From Chimonanthus salicifolius (lineage: Eukaryota > Streptophyta > Magnoliopsida > Laurales > Calycanthaceae): 64,000 nucleotides of DNA. Below are positions 24,301 through 36,397 of the stretch, piece by piece. The stretch spans positions 31,227,175 through 31,291,174 of the forward strand of contig CM023540.1 of assembly GCA_013350335.1 (NCBI GenBank), in the 5' to 3' direction. Position 1 is the stretch's first letter, and each line of letters opens with the position of its first letter. The translations under genes and the position numbers were made by a program. The notes beneath the pieces are model-generated. The model had not been told where the DNA came from. It did not search any database and saw only the letters and a program-made list of their open reading frames with translations.

Positions 24301-27300
24301 AAAATCCAGTAAAATTCCAGGCCCATTAATGCTGAATTGATCCTCTCGTTTCATTTGCAAGCTGATTGCAGTGGATTTTGGGTCCTTAGTTCTTGGTATC
24401 TTGCTGTTTAAAAAACAGCATTAAGGTCGGTCTTTCCATTCTCAAAACAGCAATTCACATGGAAGGAAACACCTTCCATTTTGGGCCCTACACGTTCCAT
24501 GCACGGCCACATTCTTGAAGGTGCCAGTTTGAGCTGGTCCTTTTCCAGTTGGCATTCCATTGGGGTCCTCCTGTCAGCTGTTGATGTGGATTTTCGCGCA
24601 TTGTATTGATATTTTTGTTCCAACAATGCAATAGCGAATGAATCCAAGAAAGGAGGGATTTTTCTTTCTGATCTCCCTATCCAATTTAGGGGCAGAGACA
24701 AAAAAAAATAGGATCATTTTTTCTGCCGGATAGGGGTAAAAAGTAAAGAAGGAAATATTCGGATTTTTTTTGTTCAACCCGCAAAAAGATACACTCAGGA
24801 ATTTTAGATTTATTCGAAGGAAATATAACAAAGAAGACAATAAGAGACAAAAAAGGAAGGAGTAAAACATAATATTCTATCTATCTATAAGTATATGATA
24901 CTGAAGTAATTCAGTATACATAGAATTTAGGAGAATCCATAAAGATATTTTTATTGATCTTTTCTCAATATCACGAATAAGATCCAAGAATAAGATTAGT
25001 TGATAGAACGGGGAGCTAAATCTGGGGAGCAACTGGTAGTGAGAGATGGCAACAATTGGGCCCAATTCATGGGTTTTTTTAGGCCCAAAACTGATGCAAA
25101 TGGGCTTTAATTCTGGTACAAGCAGGTCCATTAGGTTGCATTTTGAGGCCCTCTCTTCCCTCCAATTCTAAAATTAATTTGGAGAGGAAATTTATCAAAT
25201 AACGCTTCATGGGTCCTATTTTGTCTAATGGGCTTTCCCCAATTTCACCCGATTTGATTGGGTTTCGGATGGCTACATCAAAGACCATCAATGTACCATG
25301 AATTGGGTGATACCATCAACGTACCATGATGGGAATCATATATGGAGCTAAGAGCATCATTTTAAAAAACATATATATATGGAGCTAAGAGCATCATTTT
25401 AAAAAAACATATATATGGAGCTAAGAGAGATTATGCAGACTTAAGTGAGATGTAAAGTGCAAGAAGTGAAGTAACAAAGAAATTAGCAACAAACAGAGGT
25501 GCAGAAATGAATAGTGAAGTGAAACTCAACAAAGGCATATTATTGCAAAAATGATAATAATAACAACAAAAAATCCCATATAGAAGGGATAAGGCTTAAA
25601 AATAGTAGTGGTGGTGATGGTTAGTGGTATTTATGATAATCTTACCAGCTGAAATGGGACCATGAGATCAGCTTCAGCCGTTGATTGGCGAGGTGGTAGT
25701 CTCATTAGTTGGCGACTCTCCTCAAGAAAGCACTGTCATATCATATAATTTAATGAAAAAATAACTTATAAACCTTTACACAAATAATATTGGCCAACAA
25801 TTATCTCATCTTCATTAGAAATAATAATGGCATCATATACATCACTAAAGTAAAGACGGTTACGAACAAGCGTTAAGTGGATCATAAACTGATGGGCACC
25901 ACTACCCTTTTTATCAGACACTATCCTTCAGTTAAGAGGGATTGTTTAAAAAGGTTTTTCCTTTTTATCTCATATTAGTAATTTGTACTAGAGGGTTTTT
26001 TTTAATGTTTTAAGTTACAAATTGTGCAGGTTAAGGGAATACTCATGTTTAGGCTTTAAATTTTAAAAAAAAAAATTGAGTAGCCTCTTTAGTTCTATGT
26101 GGATCAAATGTTTTTTACTAATAAGGGCATTCATCATAGTTTGATTTAAGTTTCTAATGCATAAAAATAATTGTTGATTTCTAAACCATCATCCATTTAA
26201 AATCATATGGGTCAAATGAATTGAGTACGCATCTAGAGGAACATTTTTTGAAGTATTCTATCGTTGGTGAGGACTGTAAATTTGAATGTCTTCCTACTTT
26301 TTTGTTACCCTTTTTATATGTTTAATCTTTTAATTTATACATTTATTTATTAATTAAACAACTACACGATAAGCAAACAATGCTCTCATGTTGCTAACCT
26401 TGAACCAAGTGTGAAGCATATTTAAACACTAGTAATAAATAGATGCATAATTCACAAGACTGGGCACTCTTTACCTGGAAGAAGTCTCCCTTGGCCAAAA
26501 GAAAATAATCTTTGAGGGCCTTCAGGTGACCATTCAAATCAGCACGGATTACTACAAGCTGTAAGAACAACATCATACATTAATGGATGCACAACAAGGA
26601 TAAAGAACAAACTTCACATGTTCTCTACCTGCCAAAGATGACTAGCTGCAATAGTACGAATGGAATTAATAGCATGTTCAAACGACCTCTTATGGAACTC
26701 AGGTGATTCCTGCACAAGAATAACCAAATATGCCAGTTAAAGCCAAAGAAGTTTGAACAGAACAAACAGTAGCAATCACAAACTATAAAGAGAAGCATGC
26801 ATAAATATTGAAAGTAGAAAAAAGTGAGTTGGGAGCTCAAATGGGTGGAATTGCAGATCCACGGAGGTTTAAATGTCATGAAATCAAAGGAAAGAACCAA
26901 TGTATTTCATTTATATATCATTAGAATTTAGAGCTCTTCTTCTTCTTCTTCTTTTTGAAACATTAACGACTGATACCATTAAAAGGAGAAGAGATTACAA
27001 GAGAAGGATCCAGGTATAAGAGAGATATACTCGGATCAAGACGAAGGAGTAAAAGAAAAAGATACAAGGAAAAACATGAAAAGAAAGAAAAATACAACAA
27101 AACAAACATCCTCCCCTAAGAGGACCCCAGCTCCACTAATCCCAAGGCTGGTTAGAAGAAAAGATTTCCAAAGCTAAACTTTGCTTATGAACACCAACTT
27201 CTTCTTCTTCTTCTTCTTCTTGAGAAGAAGGTGATACCTCCCATCCTGCACAGCCTCCCATTCTTCTTCTTCTTGAGATGGTGACATGACTTGAACATGC

Positions 27301-30300
27301 AATCTTTTGGTTCTGACAGTGAGCACTTACCAATTGTCCTACAAGGTATTGTCAAATTTAGAGCCATGTTGAAAGATATCAACGCCTTTTTCCATGGTTT
27401 CGCTTTGATTAGATTGAATACATCCAGGGAGATAGATATCAAATGTTTTTAACTATCCCTATAGTATCATGGGTTTGTTTCTCTATATCTTCTCTCTTAG
27501 ATCCTTTCTAGGTACCCCATGTGTACACCAGTTTGTTAATAGATTTTGTAAATTTCCAATTCTTAAAAAATATGGTACTATACAGATGTAAACAACAATG
27601 ATTATAAAAATGACGAGGTACAGAAAAACCTTTAACTCCTGTAGCATAGCTTCAATTTTATCAGCCTCAGCTTGTGGAAGCAGTTCCTCTCCAATCAACT
27701 TGGTATCTGAAGAGAGCTCCTTTTGGAAAGAGAAGCGTCCTATAGACCCTTGAACTCTGTGAGATCCTCTTGGAATCTGCTGGTTAAAAGCAGAATCCTG
27801 ATATCTGAAAGTAGGACTTGGATTTCTTAGGATCCTTATTGCTTTACCAGAAAAAAGAATTGATTCTGCAATAGGCATATGAATATATTCTGGTAACATA
27901 TCCTGCATGAGAATATGTATGTGTCAATGAAATGATAATAACAACAGGCAACAGTAATAATTACCTCTCAATAAAAGCAACAGTAATAAACTAATAACAA
28001 TGACTAGTCTTTGAAGTTTGTTGGCTGATATGTACAAATGCAAATGTCCATTAGGACAATTGGGGAAGGTAGGAATGAATCAGGACATTTCAAACCTTTA
28101 AATTTGACTTATGATGGTAGTTCAATCTGTAAGCCGGGTTAGAAAGTAGTGGCAGAGGAACAACATAGAAGTAATTTTTTTTCGGCCCAAAAATAGGCAC
28201 ATTTCATCGGGCTTTCCATTACTATGCGCCCCACTATGGACTCCTGTGCACTACAGGATTCCAGATAGCAAGCAGACTGAAGCAGTCCTTCAATGGTGTG
28301 AGCAGCTAGATAGTTGGGAAAGAAAAAGACAAAAATATCCACGTTAACAGATAAAAAGACCAATGACCAATTGCTATCTTCAATTATGGGTTTTTGGGTT
28401 GCATGGACCATCCACACTGGGAACATTATATCAACAGTTTGGATCACTGAAAGTGGCTACCACTCATGCAAAATACAAAATAAACTAATAGAGTGTAATT
28501 ACTTGAACTTCCATTATATGGGCATTAGGAAATAAGAACTGAGGCCAAATGGAAAAATGGAAAAAGAACCTAAAATTTAAAAGCAGTCAACCAGTGCACT
28601 ATATGAGAAAGAAGACCAGTTCTAAAAAGAAGTTTCAAGTATACCAAGTAAATATGGAATCCCAAGTGCCAATCAGTTAGTGAAGCAACATCAGGAGATT
28701 TTTGTGCCAACTTTTCAAACATATCTCGATTGGAAGTTTCATTTTCTACATCCCTATCTTCCTGTCTGCAAAATATAAGCATACCCAGTTCATCAGTAAA
28801 ATAATGCAAAACAGTCTTATATAACAAATATAACTTGAACAAAAAATAGAAAATATCCACTAACAAAATTAGCCCATGTGATGGATTTAATCTTTTATTG
28901 CTCCAAAAACATATCCATCATAGAGAAGGGGGGAATTCAGCCAACTTCAAGTACATTTTTACTTGGAAAACTTTGTGGATGAGAAAGACCATACATTCTT
29001 CCAGTTCAAGAAGAAGAAGAAAAAGGAGAAGAAAGAAAAACTGAGCATTCTTGTTTAGATGATACATAGTTGGAGAAATAGAAGAAGAATAAGAACCAGA
29101 CAAGTTGATAAAGTACCATGTGAATGGCATCCCAAACAGTTTAGTTATTATATTACTTTTCTTTCCTTTGGTTGGTTTTAAATTAGAGCTTCGTAAGGGT
29201 AGTAATTTTTAATTTAATTAATTATTTGAATAAGCAAGATGAAAACATCTTATTGTCGGTTATTTGTCATTGCTGATTTACTATTGTCTTACGGTTTTTG
29301 ACTTGCAAGTAGGGGTGCAACTTGGCCCGGGCCAACATGAAAAACCCGAAAAATATTAAATTCAGGTTTACGCAGGTTCAGTTCAGGCTCATTTTGGGCA
29401 TAAATTATCAAGCCCGAATTAGAATTTTTGGCAAGACAGTCCAAGTACATGAAAGCCCAACATTGGCCCAAAAACCTGAATTTGAGTTGTTACTTATAAA
29501 ATCCAATTTTATTTAATTAAATGTTGTATAAATATAAAATCTATGCAACATATAATTTATACTTGAATAGGATAATACAAATAACCTCCATTTTAGGCCC
29601 AAATAAGCCCAAGCATGAATAATATCACATATACATTTTGGGCTTCAAATTGGGCTTGAGTCCTATAAATACATTTTGAGGCGGGCTTAAGTTTGACTAA
29701 TTCAGGTTGACCCAGGCTTGGGCTTGGGCTTGGGCTTGGGCTCAGGCTCGGGCTCAGACCCTTTAATTACAATTAAGACCCAAACACAAATAGACCCAAA
29801 ACCCAGATCAACCCACCTGAGTTGCAGCCCTACTTTTTTTGTGCAATAGTTGCAGTCTGACTTGCAAGCAAATGCTTTGCAAATAGGTTGGAAGCATGGC
29901 TCATTTTTTAAATAATAATAATAACAATAAGATGGTAAAAATTCAAATCCACGCCTTTGTGGTTGAACAGTGAGCACTTGCCAACGATGCTACAGCTTAC
30001 AGTCAACAAATTATTCTGCACTTTTTGTTACTTTATGGAAGCAACAACATTATTCTTTTTTCTATTTTTATGGAAGCACAACATTGTTATATAATTTTTG
30101 TTATTTTGGGTTTGTTGTCCTAGGGGAGGACTATTTGGATGAATTTCATTTGGTCCCATAACTTTGGGCATGTGATCTTTTGACTTTCTAGATCAAATCA
30201 ACACAAGTTTGCATGGGATTAGTACATGAAAACCCTAGATATTGGCAGAAATATTGTGTTTCATATTGTGGGAATTTGATTTCACGAAACGCTAGCCTAC

Positions 30301-33300
30301 ACGAGTCAACCACCTGGGGTATACTTTAAAGTCCCCTAGGTCCCCACATAATGTTACTTTTTCAATTTGGGCACATTATCCACTTCAAAAGAAAGGCACA
30401 TAATTTCCAGTTTACTGTGTTATTGTTAAAGAGACATTGACACAGGACAAGGGATAGGGTAACCCTAAATGCCTAAATGTGGTTCCCTAAACATTAAAAG
30501 GGATGAAAATAATGCACCATAAATACAAGCTACAAGAGGGGACTTATATAACTTGCATTGCCCCTAAAATAAGGAAACTCAGAAATTGCAATAATACCCT
30601 TATCTAAAATAAACTAAACAAAAAAGAAAGAAAGAAAATATAACGAAAATAGCAGCAAAGCACAATGGAAATAGCAGCATGGGAATAGAAGGCATGGAGT
30701 GTATGCTCCGCATCAGACATACCCACAAAAAAAAAAGGATAAAAGAAGGTATAAGTTTACTACATCACCAGCATGCTAGTAAGCCGATGCACATTTCACA
30801 TTCTACAGTTGAAGCAGCTTAAAATAAATTTCTAAGGTGGAGCAGGAAAAATCAGGTTTTTTTTGTATGAAGAAAGCAGATAGTAACATTTTTTTTTTCT
30901 GTCAGATTTAACCAGGTTATTTAAATCATATCTGGCATCCTAATTTTGTTAACATATGCAATATCCCATGAAACTATCAATTAAATCACAAGCACTAACA
31001 AGTGATTGTAGAAAACCCCTACAAATGCACATTCATCGATATCAAAGCTGTATAAATATAATGTTTTTCAAGTGTTATAAAGCTTAATTTAGGTATTTCT
31101 CCATATGGATATACTTGTATATTGTAAGGTGGTTCAGAATACTGTTGTACAACACTTAGTTACACACCTAAAGCTGTGGCGTTGTTATTTATATTATATT
31201 GAAATACTCAAGAGAGGAATAAATAGGGCTGAAGTTTTTGCTCTGCAATTTTTTACTAATTTTCATCAAATTAATATAGACAAGACATACACGACTTGAA
31301 TGAGATGTAATCTTTAAATTTTTTTAAAAAAAAAATTAGAGGTGACATAAATTTCACATGTCAATATGATTAGATTAATTTGGAATTCAAGAATACCTTC
31401 TTATGAAAAATTCTCCATGCTGATCTTGAAGGATTCCATAAACCATCCAAGATGAAAGTTGATGATACATAACTTGATGTCCATGCCAAAGAAGTCTGCT
31501 TGAGTCAAATGGAAATCAACAAATGCAGTAATGTACCATGGGTTAGGGTTTTATATCACAATGTGAAATCACATGCACTCACAAGCAGGCACCAATGCAC
31601 ACATCATCATCACCCCCCACCCCCATACATGCACATTACAATAATCATCATCATCATTATAATCATCATAAATGTTTCCCCGTCTATCTGAAGGCTGCAT
31701 TTTACATGCACAAAATTCTGGAGAACAATCAACACACAGAAAAAAAAAAAAATTCAATGTTGTGCGAATTATCAAGCAATTAAATGCATGAGTCACACTA
31801 ACTCGAGAAGAGGGTAATAGAAACTTGCCTAAGAAAAGAGTGAAATTTCTCCCAAAAAATCAATTTGAGTTGATGCTAGATAGGTCAACAACAGAAGCCA
31901 TCTTTGATCTAAGACAACTTATAGAGAAATTTAGGGAAAAGAGGAAGAATCTGTACATGATTTTTATTGACTTAAAAAAGCTTATGACAAAGTCCCAATG
32001 AAACTAATTTGGACAACATTAAAAAATAAATGCATCCCTAATGATTACATTCAGATTATTTTCAAGACATGTACAATGGTACAACCACCAATGTTAGAAC
32101 CATTTGTGGAGAATTGGCGAAGTTCCCAATTGAAGTGGGACTCCACCAAGGATCTGCATTAAGCATGTACCTATTCGCACTGATCATGGATAACTTAACA
32201 TCAGAAATCCAAAATAAAATATCATGGCGCATGTTTTTTGCAGATGATATAGTTTTAGTTAGTGAGACGAAACAACTAAATAGTAAATTGAAATCTTGAA
32301 GGAGAGTTTTTAATACTAGTGGACTAAAAATTAGTAGAAGTAAGATAGAATACATTAAGTGCAACTTTGTGAAACAAAAAATAGGAAGTGCGATCCGAAT
32401 TAAATTTGTGAGACTCAGGCTTAGTAGTGCAATCCAATAAATTTAGATACCTGGGTTTTATACTTAGATATAGCCTTGGGAATGGGGTGGTCAAAATGTA
32501 AACAAGCTAACAGAGTTTTATGTGATAGGAGAGTCCCTCATCGATTAAAGGGGTGATTTTATAAAACAGTTATCAAACCCACAATGATCTATGGTGCAAA
32601 GTATTGATCAATGAAGAAAAGACAAATAGACAAAATTCGGATGACAAAGATGCGCATGTTATGTTAAATGAGTGGACTAATTCTAAATGGATAGAAGTAT
32701 AAATGAATGCACTAGGGATAGTTTAGAAATAGCCCCAACAAAAATGAACAAAGAGAAACTCGCTAGAGGTGGTTTGGCCATATTAGTAGAAGACTAGAGA
32801 CAGCTCCAATGCATATAGATGAGAAACCGCAAGATATAGGTATGAGAAGGAGTAGGCTTTGAAGAAGTGGAGGGAAGGGACAAAGAAAGACATGGCAGAC
32901 AGTGAAGTGACCGAATGTATGGTTTATGATAGGGTCAAATGAAAAAGTTGAACTCATAAAGACGACCAAAAATGGATGGGTTTTAGGCTTTGATGATGAT
33001 GAATCAACACAAAAGGCTACATATGCTTCTTTATATAGGTTCCATATTTCTTGTATAGAGATGTCCACGTCCATCTCTGAACCCCAATGAAGTAATAATG
33101 AATCAAGAAATGATGGCTTCCTATTTTAAGAAACAAAATAAAATTCAAAACTCGGATTTAAGAGAAAGTGAAGACTTACAAAAATGGGGTATGAACATAT
33201 TCAAGTAATTAGGGAAAAGCTCAAATTGTGAGCAATGGATATGAATATGAGCTATAAATATCACCAACATAATAATTGAATGACACTTACATTTCAGGAA

Positions 33301-36300
33301 TATCGCCAAAAATACATGACAGCCCGAATATGCTTATCTTGTGATGTGGGAGGTCAAGGGTACCCTTGTAACAGAAGAAGATCAAAGAAATAGTATTCTC
33401 AAACCAACAGCGAGGGCTAAGAAGAAACAATTCCGAAAACATGGGACCAAGCTAACTACTGTGCTGCAGAGAAATTAGAGGGGACCAGGATCAACCATTT
33501 TAAAGATGATGGTATGTGATAACTTGCAATTCACAAATTAAAATTTAATCAAACATCATGAGTCATTGCAATGTTGCTTGTGCTAGAGACAGTTTTCTCT
33601 CAGCAAACTATCACATGGAAATGATTAGAAGTTCATTATCAATCGTGCATTTGCATAAAGCCTTACTTCAAATGTGTATCTTTATCTGACACGCATCTTA
33701 ATAATGAATCACCTGACAAAAAAACTCATGCTAGACTCACAACCATAGCTTGAAATTACAGTCTGTAATCCTTACTGAAGAACTATACTAGTTTCGAAAA
33801 CATAAAGAACAACCAAGAATATTGAGTCACAAATTGCAAAAACAAAAGCCAAATTAATTTACTTGTCTCCAAAAGCAATAGCCCGACAAGGTACAGCCAC
33901 AACAAAATTAATGGGGTGACTAGCAACATACCTTATCGGAATATGGGATGCATGATATTTCCAATTAAATATTGGAGACTAAACTTTGTACCTCTGAATA
34001 CATGTTTGCAGTTCAGGCACTCCACAATGGCATCGTTTGTGCAAAAGGTTAAGCAGTTGCCCTCCCTGAATATCTTCACGCTCAATCTCCACAATAAGCT
34101 CACAGAGAGGAGGCAACAGCACACCGAACTGTGAGGAAACAAACAACCATTTACAATTATTTCTAACTCACAGCTATTGCGAATAGGGAAAATTAACACG
34201 CAAAAAATATAATTTCTATTGGCATATACATAATGAATTTTAAGTTGCAAAGTGAAATCTTCAAATGCCAGGGGTTTCCTTATTAGAGATGACATATTAA
34301 TGGGCTGAATGCAAAAACACCAGACCCACAAACTAGGTTTTTTTTATTTGTTTTCTAGAGAATAGCGCTCCAAAACCAATAAGTAATGACAGAATAAGGA
34401 AAATAATAGCAAAACTGATGTTAAACTGACATAGACAGTCTCTATAGATAAAACAAGGTAGAGTTGAAAAGGAAGAGTAAGTATTCAGCAATGTCACCAC
34501 TATGACTGCAAAAGAGACTATACATGATTAAGTGATAGTAGTGCAACCTATAGTTTTAAAGAAGATAAGAGATATTGAGAAACATGTCATTGTTATGACT
34601 GAAAAAGGCAAAACACCAAGTCTTCGTGGCCTCAATTTCCGCATCTAATTGGACAATACACCCACACAAGTATAGCGCTGAAAGCATGTTAAAAGAAGAA
34701 GAAGAAGAAGAGCAAAAAAGGAATAAAGTGTGCAAAAAGACTATAATTATTCTAGCAAGACACAAAAGAAAGAAGCTAACATATAAATCAACCTTATTAA
34801 ACATTACATACAAACAAAACAAAATGGTCTCTAATAAATTTTCATCGACCGACCTTATTAAGGCCTTGAGTTACAGTTGCCAAAATAGGGACAGGATCTG
34901 CCAGCAATTTCTGCTCCACTTGTAGAACAGCAGATCTATAAACTGATAAAATCTCAACAATGCCATTAGCTATGGCCCTACGATACACACTCTGCTTCTT
35001 TGTTTTCCCTTTCAGCGAATCAGTAGTTCTTGATAATGGAGCCTCATTCATGGAACGTATCCAACTCAAATTGCGAGCCTTTGTTGCAAACCGATCAAGT
35101 TCCCTATAAAAAAATCCTAAAGGAAGAAGCCTTTCAATGACATCCCTGCAGTCACCAACACATGCTTTCCGTCATAATAAAGAAGCAGTCACTGCTGATC
35201 TAACTAAAGGCCTTTGAAAAAAAAAGCATGACAAAGATTTGTCAACACATTTTCCAAAGGCAATTAGGGAATACTGCTACCCTAAGTGACTTGTCTATAA
35301 AGAACATGTCAACGATGTTTTAGAAGCAACAATAAATCACAAGAAACAGTCACCAGATTTATTAAAAATTTATGCTTAATCATATAACTGATTCATTCAT
35401 TTGATACATCCATCTTTAAAATACCATGGTCTCCAAGAAGAACATTTGCCCTGTGATGCTAACAACTCCACCTGGCTTGGTAAACAGCCTTCGGTGAGAA
35501 AGACAGAATTTAAATGAGCTGGACCATCACATGATGGTTGCCCCGTGTAGAGTGGTCCAAACAATTAAACAGGACAATGTTGAAAGTCCACGTTGAGTTG
35601 ACTGGTGTCTACAAGTCCAACTTAGACATCTTCAGGAATACATCATGGGAATTCAAAAAATTTACACATTTATACCCAGCATATTTGGCGTTTGGAAAAA
35701 AAAAAGTCGTGGAAGTGAGGCATAAAAGGGCTTTCAAAGGATTTCTTCAACAGGTCCATGTAGGTAACTCCACAAACAGATGGAGGACTAAAAGAAAAAG
35801 AGTATGCATGTGTCTAATTTCTCCACTTTGGCTTCTGAAATCCCAAATGCGTCAGAAAATCAATTTGTGGATGCTGAGAAAAAAGGCTGTCCTAAATCGG
35901 TTCATGGAGGAATTTTCACAAGCAGGTACAGGAATGACAGAAATATAGATATGCACGTGCGAGGCGCCTCAAATCCCAAATGGATCAAACAAAAAAAATT
36001 CAAGTTCAGGAAGCTGGGGAAACTAGAAAGGCTTTTTAAGCCGGTTCATACGGGCATTTCCCAGTTGGATGAACGAAAAAGAATACCCCACCTAGTTGTC
36101 TGAATTCTGAAATCCCAAATGGGTCGTGAAAAAATAAAATACAGATTGCAAAACCTGGAGAACGGATTTCAATGACTGGTTGACTGGGGCATTGCACAAA
36201 CAGACGGAGGAGGAATTGAGAAAGAAAGAGAAAGAGGTAGACCTTTCGGAAGGTTGAATGAAGGAGATGTCAGTAGCGATCGTGAAAGAGCATTCGTCAG

Positions 36301-36397
36301 AGATTGGAGCGTCGGGAGACAAATGGTGCTCCTCTCGCTCGTCGATGATGAAATCGCCTGTGTAGCCAAGTAGCGCCAAGAGCAGTTCGTGTAGCAT
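18340..36397 (-). CDS. GCP4: Gamma-tubulin complex protein 4 (GCP4), 16 coding exons
   Basis: Exons: 36397-36243, 35145-34854, 34128-33992, 31495-31397, 28765-28645, 27902-27630, 26709-26629, 26558-26475, 25732-25646, 23018-22963, 22812-22612, 22432-22207, 20916-20828, 20017-19864, 18603-18481, 18396-18340. All use GT-AG, every phase closes, and the product is 744 aa with TAG at 18342-18340; the plant protein is about 745 aa. Landmarks: start MLHELLLALLGYTGD; SWIRSMNEAPLSR and SVYRRAIANGIVEILSVYRS (about 80-125); LLHKRCHCGVPELQTCIQR (about 177-195); SSWMVYGILQDQHGEFFIRR (209-228); FLLAKGDFFQ (405-414); EYSVDWPLQLFFTQEVLSK (511-529); MWRVREHMAFLIRNLQFYIQ (585-604); end ATARGVLNV. GCP4 is one of the GRIP-domain proteins that build the gamma-tubulin ring complex nucleating microtubules at the nuclear envelope, cell cortex and spindle. 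Retroelements fill several introns, but the frame is intact. Confidence 0.95.
24660..25020. other. Possible plastid-derived insert in GCP4 intron 9
   Basis: Within the 2.6-kb intron 25645-23019, this stretch differs in texture from its surroundings, with short mixed homopolymers and CTTCTTTGTTATATTTCCTT on the minus strand. It reminds me of plastid intergenic DNA. I could not tie it to a plastid gene, so the call is tentative. Confidence 0.25.
25341..25427. repeat. Short tandem repeat (about 36-bp unit, 2.4 copies) in GCP4 intron 9
   Basis: The unit TATGGAGCTAAGAGCATCAT followed by TTTAAAAAACATATA occurs twice and a third partial copy follows. It expands through its AT dinucleotides. Confidence 0.75.
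27185..27360 (-). mobile_element. SINE family C, copy 1, in GCP4 intron 6
   Basis: On the minus strand: GTAGGACAATTGGTAAGTGC (box-A-like), CTCACTGTCAGAACC, then a box-B-like TGCATGTTCAAGTCATG, followed by GAA-rich tails (CTT/TTC runs at 27201-27222 and 27262-27272). A related copy is at 29940-30000. A tRNA-derived SINE is the best reading; no flanking duplication was found. Confidence 0.5.
29309..29833. mobile_element. GACCC/GGGTC-rich MITE-like element, copy 3, in GCP4 intron 4
   Basis: The ends are inverted repeats: GTAGGGGTGCAACTTGG at the left, and GTAGGGCTGCAACTCAGG when the right end is read on the other strand. The middle contains GGCTTGGGCTTGGGC and CAGGTTCAGTTCAGG runs. A direct repeat TGACTTGCAAG occurs at 29299-29309 and 29858-29868. 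It may be the target duplication if the element extends to 29857. The frame 29702-29977 (minus) is an artefact of the repeat. Confidence 0.6.
29868..30003 (-). mobile_element. SINE family C, copy 2, in GCP4 intron 4
   Basis: The minus strand reads CTGTAGCATCGTTGGCAAGT, then GCTCACTGTTCAACCAC and a box-B-like GTGGATTTGAATTTT. This is the same order as the 27.3-kb copy. It ends in an ATT-repeat tail (TTATTGTTATTATTATTATT). Confidence 0.45.
31590..31672. repeat. (ATC)n-rich simple repeat in GCP4 intron 3
   Basis: ATCATCATCA and AATCATCATCATCATTATAA runs. They produce histidine- or aspartate-rich false frames on both strands. Confidence 0.7.
31840..33005 (+). mobile_element. Decayed RTE-type LINE, antisense in GCP4 intron 3
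   Basis: Reverse-transcriptase blocks read in order on the plus strand: DRSTTEAIFDLRQLIEKFRE, MIFIDLKK (the frame shifts just before YDKV, near 31975), then MYNGTTTNVRT, VGLHQGSALSMYLFALIMD and FFADDIVLVSE (32069-32299). Downstream come RWFGHISRRLETAP-like and GFDDDE segments and a TGATGATGATG tail near 33000. Order and tail fit RTE-clade LINEs. Frameshifts and stops show it is dead. It lies within 33991-31496, opposite in direction to the gene. Confidence 0.8.

Noticed and set aside
27136..27442. Glu-rich minus-strand frames near 27.2 kb
   Set aside because: They translate GAA repeats of a SINE tail and do not join the GCP4 exon phases.
32763..33074. 103-codon minus-strand frame in GCP4 intron 3
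   Set aside because: It is antisense to the RTE LINE 3' part.
35538..36103. 136- and 99-codon plus-strand frames in GCP4 intron 1
   Set aside because: They overlap the intron on the opposite strand, have no recognisable domain and low-complexity Lys-rich composition.
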